NCBI RefSeq assembly: GCF_018531195.1
Contig: NZ_JAHDYS010000004.1
Coordinates: forward strand, 238,552-302,551
Direction: 5' to 3'
DNA length: 64,000 bases
DNA from: Pelotalea chapellei
GTDB taxonomy: Bacteria; Desulfobacterota; Desulfuromonadia; Geobacterales; Pseudopelobacteraceae
In this document: positions 62,307 through 64,000 of the stretch, piece after piece
Position numbering within the stretch: position 1 is the first letter of the stretch
Layout: each line of letters begins with the position of its first letter
Translations under genes and position numbers: made by a program
The notes under the pieces: model-generated
What the model was told of the DNA's origin: nothing
Database searches by the model: none
What the model saw: the letters and a program-made list of their open reading frames with translations, nothing else

Positions 62307-63885
62307 ACATAATGAACTGCCGGAGGCCGTCGCAGCGCCTAAGAGCCGTTTTTCCATCCAACTGGTTTGGCTAGTTCCATTGGTGGCGGCACTTATTGGA
62401 GGAAGTCTGGCCATTAATGCATGGTTAGACCATCGACGTGCAATCACTATCAGTTTCAAAAGTGGTGAAGGGCTGGAAGAAAATCAGACAAAAATAAAGT
62501 ACAAAGATGTTCAGATCGGGGAGGTCAAGAAAATAGCACTGGCCAATGATCGCTCCCGGGTTCTTGTAACTGCCCATATAGATAGGGAAGCAAAAGGATT
62601 ATTGGTGGAGGACACCAGCTTTTGGGTTGCACGTCCCAGAATCACCGGATTGAATGTGTCGGGCCTGGGCACCCTGAAGGAAGGACCCTACATAGCCATT
62701 GATGTTGGGAAATCGGACAAACCGCGGAAGGTTTTTGCTGGGCTTGAAGTCCCCCCGGCGGTATCAACCGACGAGCCTGGCAGTAGATTTACTCTCCATG
62801 CGGCGAACCTTGGCTCTCTGAACATTGGTTCACCAGTACTTTACCGCCGCATTCAAGTGGGACAGGTTGAAACTTTTGAACTAGATAAAGAAGGTAAAGG
62901 TGTATTACTGACCGTTTTTATTAAAGCCCCACACGACCGGCATGTGATGTCGGAAAGTTTTTTTTGGCAAGCGAGTGGCATCGATGTTCAGCTCAGCACC
63001 AGTGGAGTGAAAATTGATACGGAATCTTTAGCATCAATTCTGGTGGGCGGTATTGCTTTCGATTCCCCGGATAAAAAAAATAATATACGAGCAAACGGCA
63101 ATACCAGTTACACCCTCTATACCAACCGCGATGAGGCTTTAAGAAATACAAAAGAGGCAATACCATTCACGATGATGTTCAGACAATCGGTACACGGTTT
63201 GTCCATTGGTGCAGCAGTTGAATTTAAAGGAGTACCTGTAGGGGAAGTGACAAAAATCAACATTGATTCTAAAACAAACCATTCATTCGCTATTCCAGTA
63301 GAGGTGATACTACATCCGGCGCGCTTTCGACCAGATACTATCGGGGCAGGAACCACAGAAAACAATAATCACCTGATTGTGCTCATAAATAACGGATTGC
63401 GCGCGCAATTAAAGAAAGGAAATCTTTTAACAGGTCAGCAATATATCGATCTAGATTTCTCAGGCAGTGGATCGGTTGTGACAACAAGCTCAGACACCAA
63501 ACAGTTTCCAGTTAAAGATAGCCATGGGAAAGATCTGCAGGATACGTTTCAAAGAGTTGCTGAAAAAATAGAAAAATTACCAGTTGAAGAACTAACAAAC
63601 GATGTGAGAAATTCAGTCAAGAAGCTTGAAAAAGCGCTTCAAAGTGTTGACCACTTAGTAAAGAAACTCGACCGGGAGGTCACACCGGAATTAAGGGACA
63701 CCTTAAGATCAGCCCGAGAAACATTGGGAGAAGCGCGTGCAGTTTTATCTACCGGTTCCCCACTTCAATCTGATTTGCAAGAAACATTACGGCAACTTAG
63801 TCGGGCAGCGGCTTCGCTGGGAGTGCTGGCAGACTACCTTGAGCAGCACCCCGAATCAGTTATCCGTGGCAAGTCTAAAGATTAA
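62281..63885 (+). CDS. pqiB: PqiB-like MCE protein with three MCE domains
   Basis: Protein of 534 residues anchored by one N-terminal helix (about 26-48). Three MCE domains are seen: ISFKSGEGLEENQTKIKYKDVQIGEVKKIAL (about 56-85), FTLHAANLGSLNIGSPVLYRRIQVGQVE (about 162-190), and MMFRQSVHGLSIGAAVEFKGVPVGEVTK (about 285-315). A long coiled-coil C-terminal helix (about 420-520) completes the PqiB needle that spans the periplasm and moves lipids between membranes. ATG 62281 or 62287. No pqiC lipoprotein gene follows; a terminator comes 48 bp after the stop. Confidence 0.9.
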   Translation: MGMTEKQNKHNELPEAVAAPKSRFSIQLVWLVPLVAALIGGSLAINAWLDHRRAITISFKSGEGLEENQTKIKYKDVQIGEVKKIALANDRSRVLVTAHIDREAKGLLVEDTSFWVARPRITGLNVSGLGTLKEGPYIAIDVGKSDKPRKVFAGLEVPPAVSTDEPGSRFTLHAANLGSLNIGSPVLYRRIQVGQVETFELDKEGKGVLLTVFIKAPHDRHVMSESFFWQASGIDVQLSTSGVKIDTESLASILVGGIAFDSPDKKNNIRANGNTSYTLYTNRDEALRNTKEAIPFTMMFRQSVHGLSIGAAVEFKGVPVGEVTKINIDSKTNHSFAIPVEVILHPARFRPDTIGAGTTENNNHLIVLINNGLRAQLKKGNLLTGQQYIDLDFSGSGSVVTTSSDTKQFPVKDSHGKDLQDTFQRVAEKIEKLPVEELTNDVRNSVKKLEKALQSVDHLVKKLDREVTPELRDTLRSARETLGEARAVLSTGSPLQSDLQETLRQLSRAAASLGVLADYLEQHPESVIRGKSKD

Positions 63886-63932
63886 ACTTCAGGCAGAGAA
63901 ATATTATAAACGAAACTGCCCATACAAACGCA

Positions 63933-63968
63933 AACAGCCCCATCACTTTGTAGTGAAGGGGCTGTTTT
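63933..63968 (+). terminator. rho-independent terminator after pqiB
   Basis: AACAGCCCC pairs with GGGGCTGTT, with an inner TCACT/AGTGA stem around TTGT and a TTTT run after. It closes the pqi operon. Confidence 0.88.
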
Positions 63969-64000
63969 AATTATTCCCGGCGGCGACCTAATCTCCCACA

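Overview
The window reads as chromosomal DNA of a Gram-negative, anaerobic deltaproteobacterium of the Geobacter/Pelobacter type (Desulfuromonadia). This is inferred from the whole lipid A and Kdo/heptose gene set, the Rne/Rng-lysS-lol-bamA-lpx order, a small monohaem cytochrome c, a ferritin-like protein, a proton-pumping pyrophosphatase, and a selenocysteine-type arsS. No rRNA, tRNA or CRISPR array was seen. Coding density is high, and most genes to about 41 kb lie on the + strand.

Layout. 1-4.5 kb: a lipoprotein-type MsrB (5' end outside the window) and a compact arsenic/redox operon (MerA-like flavoprotein, thioesterase, TVP38 membrane protein, AhpD-like protein, ArsS). arsS appears to read through an in-frame UGA as selenocysteine. 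4.7-8.2 kb: RNase E/G and an NHL-repeat lipoprotein. 8.3-26.6 kb: one long envelope operon, lysS-lolC/E-lolD-bamA-skp-lpxD-fabZ-lpxA-gnnA-gnnB-lpxB-msbA-lpxL-PAP2-waaA-lpxK. The gnnA/gnnB pair between lpxA and lpxB predicts lipid A built on a 2,3-diamino sugar. 26.6-38.8 kb: LPS core genes (Trm112-like protein, heptosyltransferases, UDP-glucuronate epimerase, glycosyltransferases), with an AT-rich three-gene insert at about 31-33.8 kb. 38.8-41.5 kb: lipid kinase, tcdA, ferritin-like protein and cytochrome c.

41.5-52.7 kb: mostly minus strand. hppA, then cpoB on +, then hisB-hisC-hisD-hisG-murA, fed from the right by nuoA and a fused nuoBCD that has no other complex I genes beside it. 52.8-59.0 kb: three secreted proteins on the minus strand that seem to share one N-terminal domain. 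One ends in a PEP-CTERM sorting signal and one carries nine tandem Ig-like repeats; the first gene has a sigma-54-type promoter. 59.0-60.0 kb: a scar with a decayed group II intron end and an internally deleted metallo-hydrolase. 60-64 kb: a Tat-exported aldo/keto reductase and a split pqiA plus pqiB (MCE) transport operon that ends in a terminator.

Intergenic DNA is rich in long imperfect palindromes. Two are MITE-like elements with matching terminal inverted repeats; at least three others are hairpins built from short repeated words.
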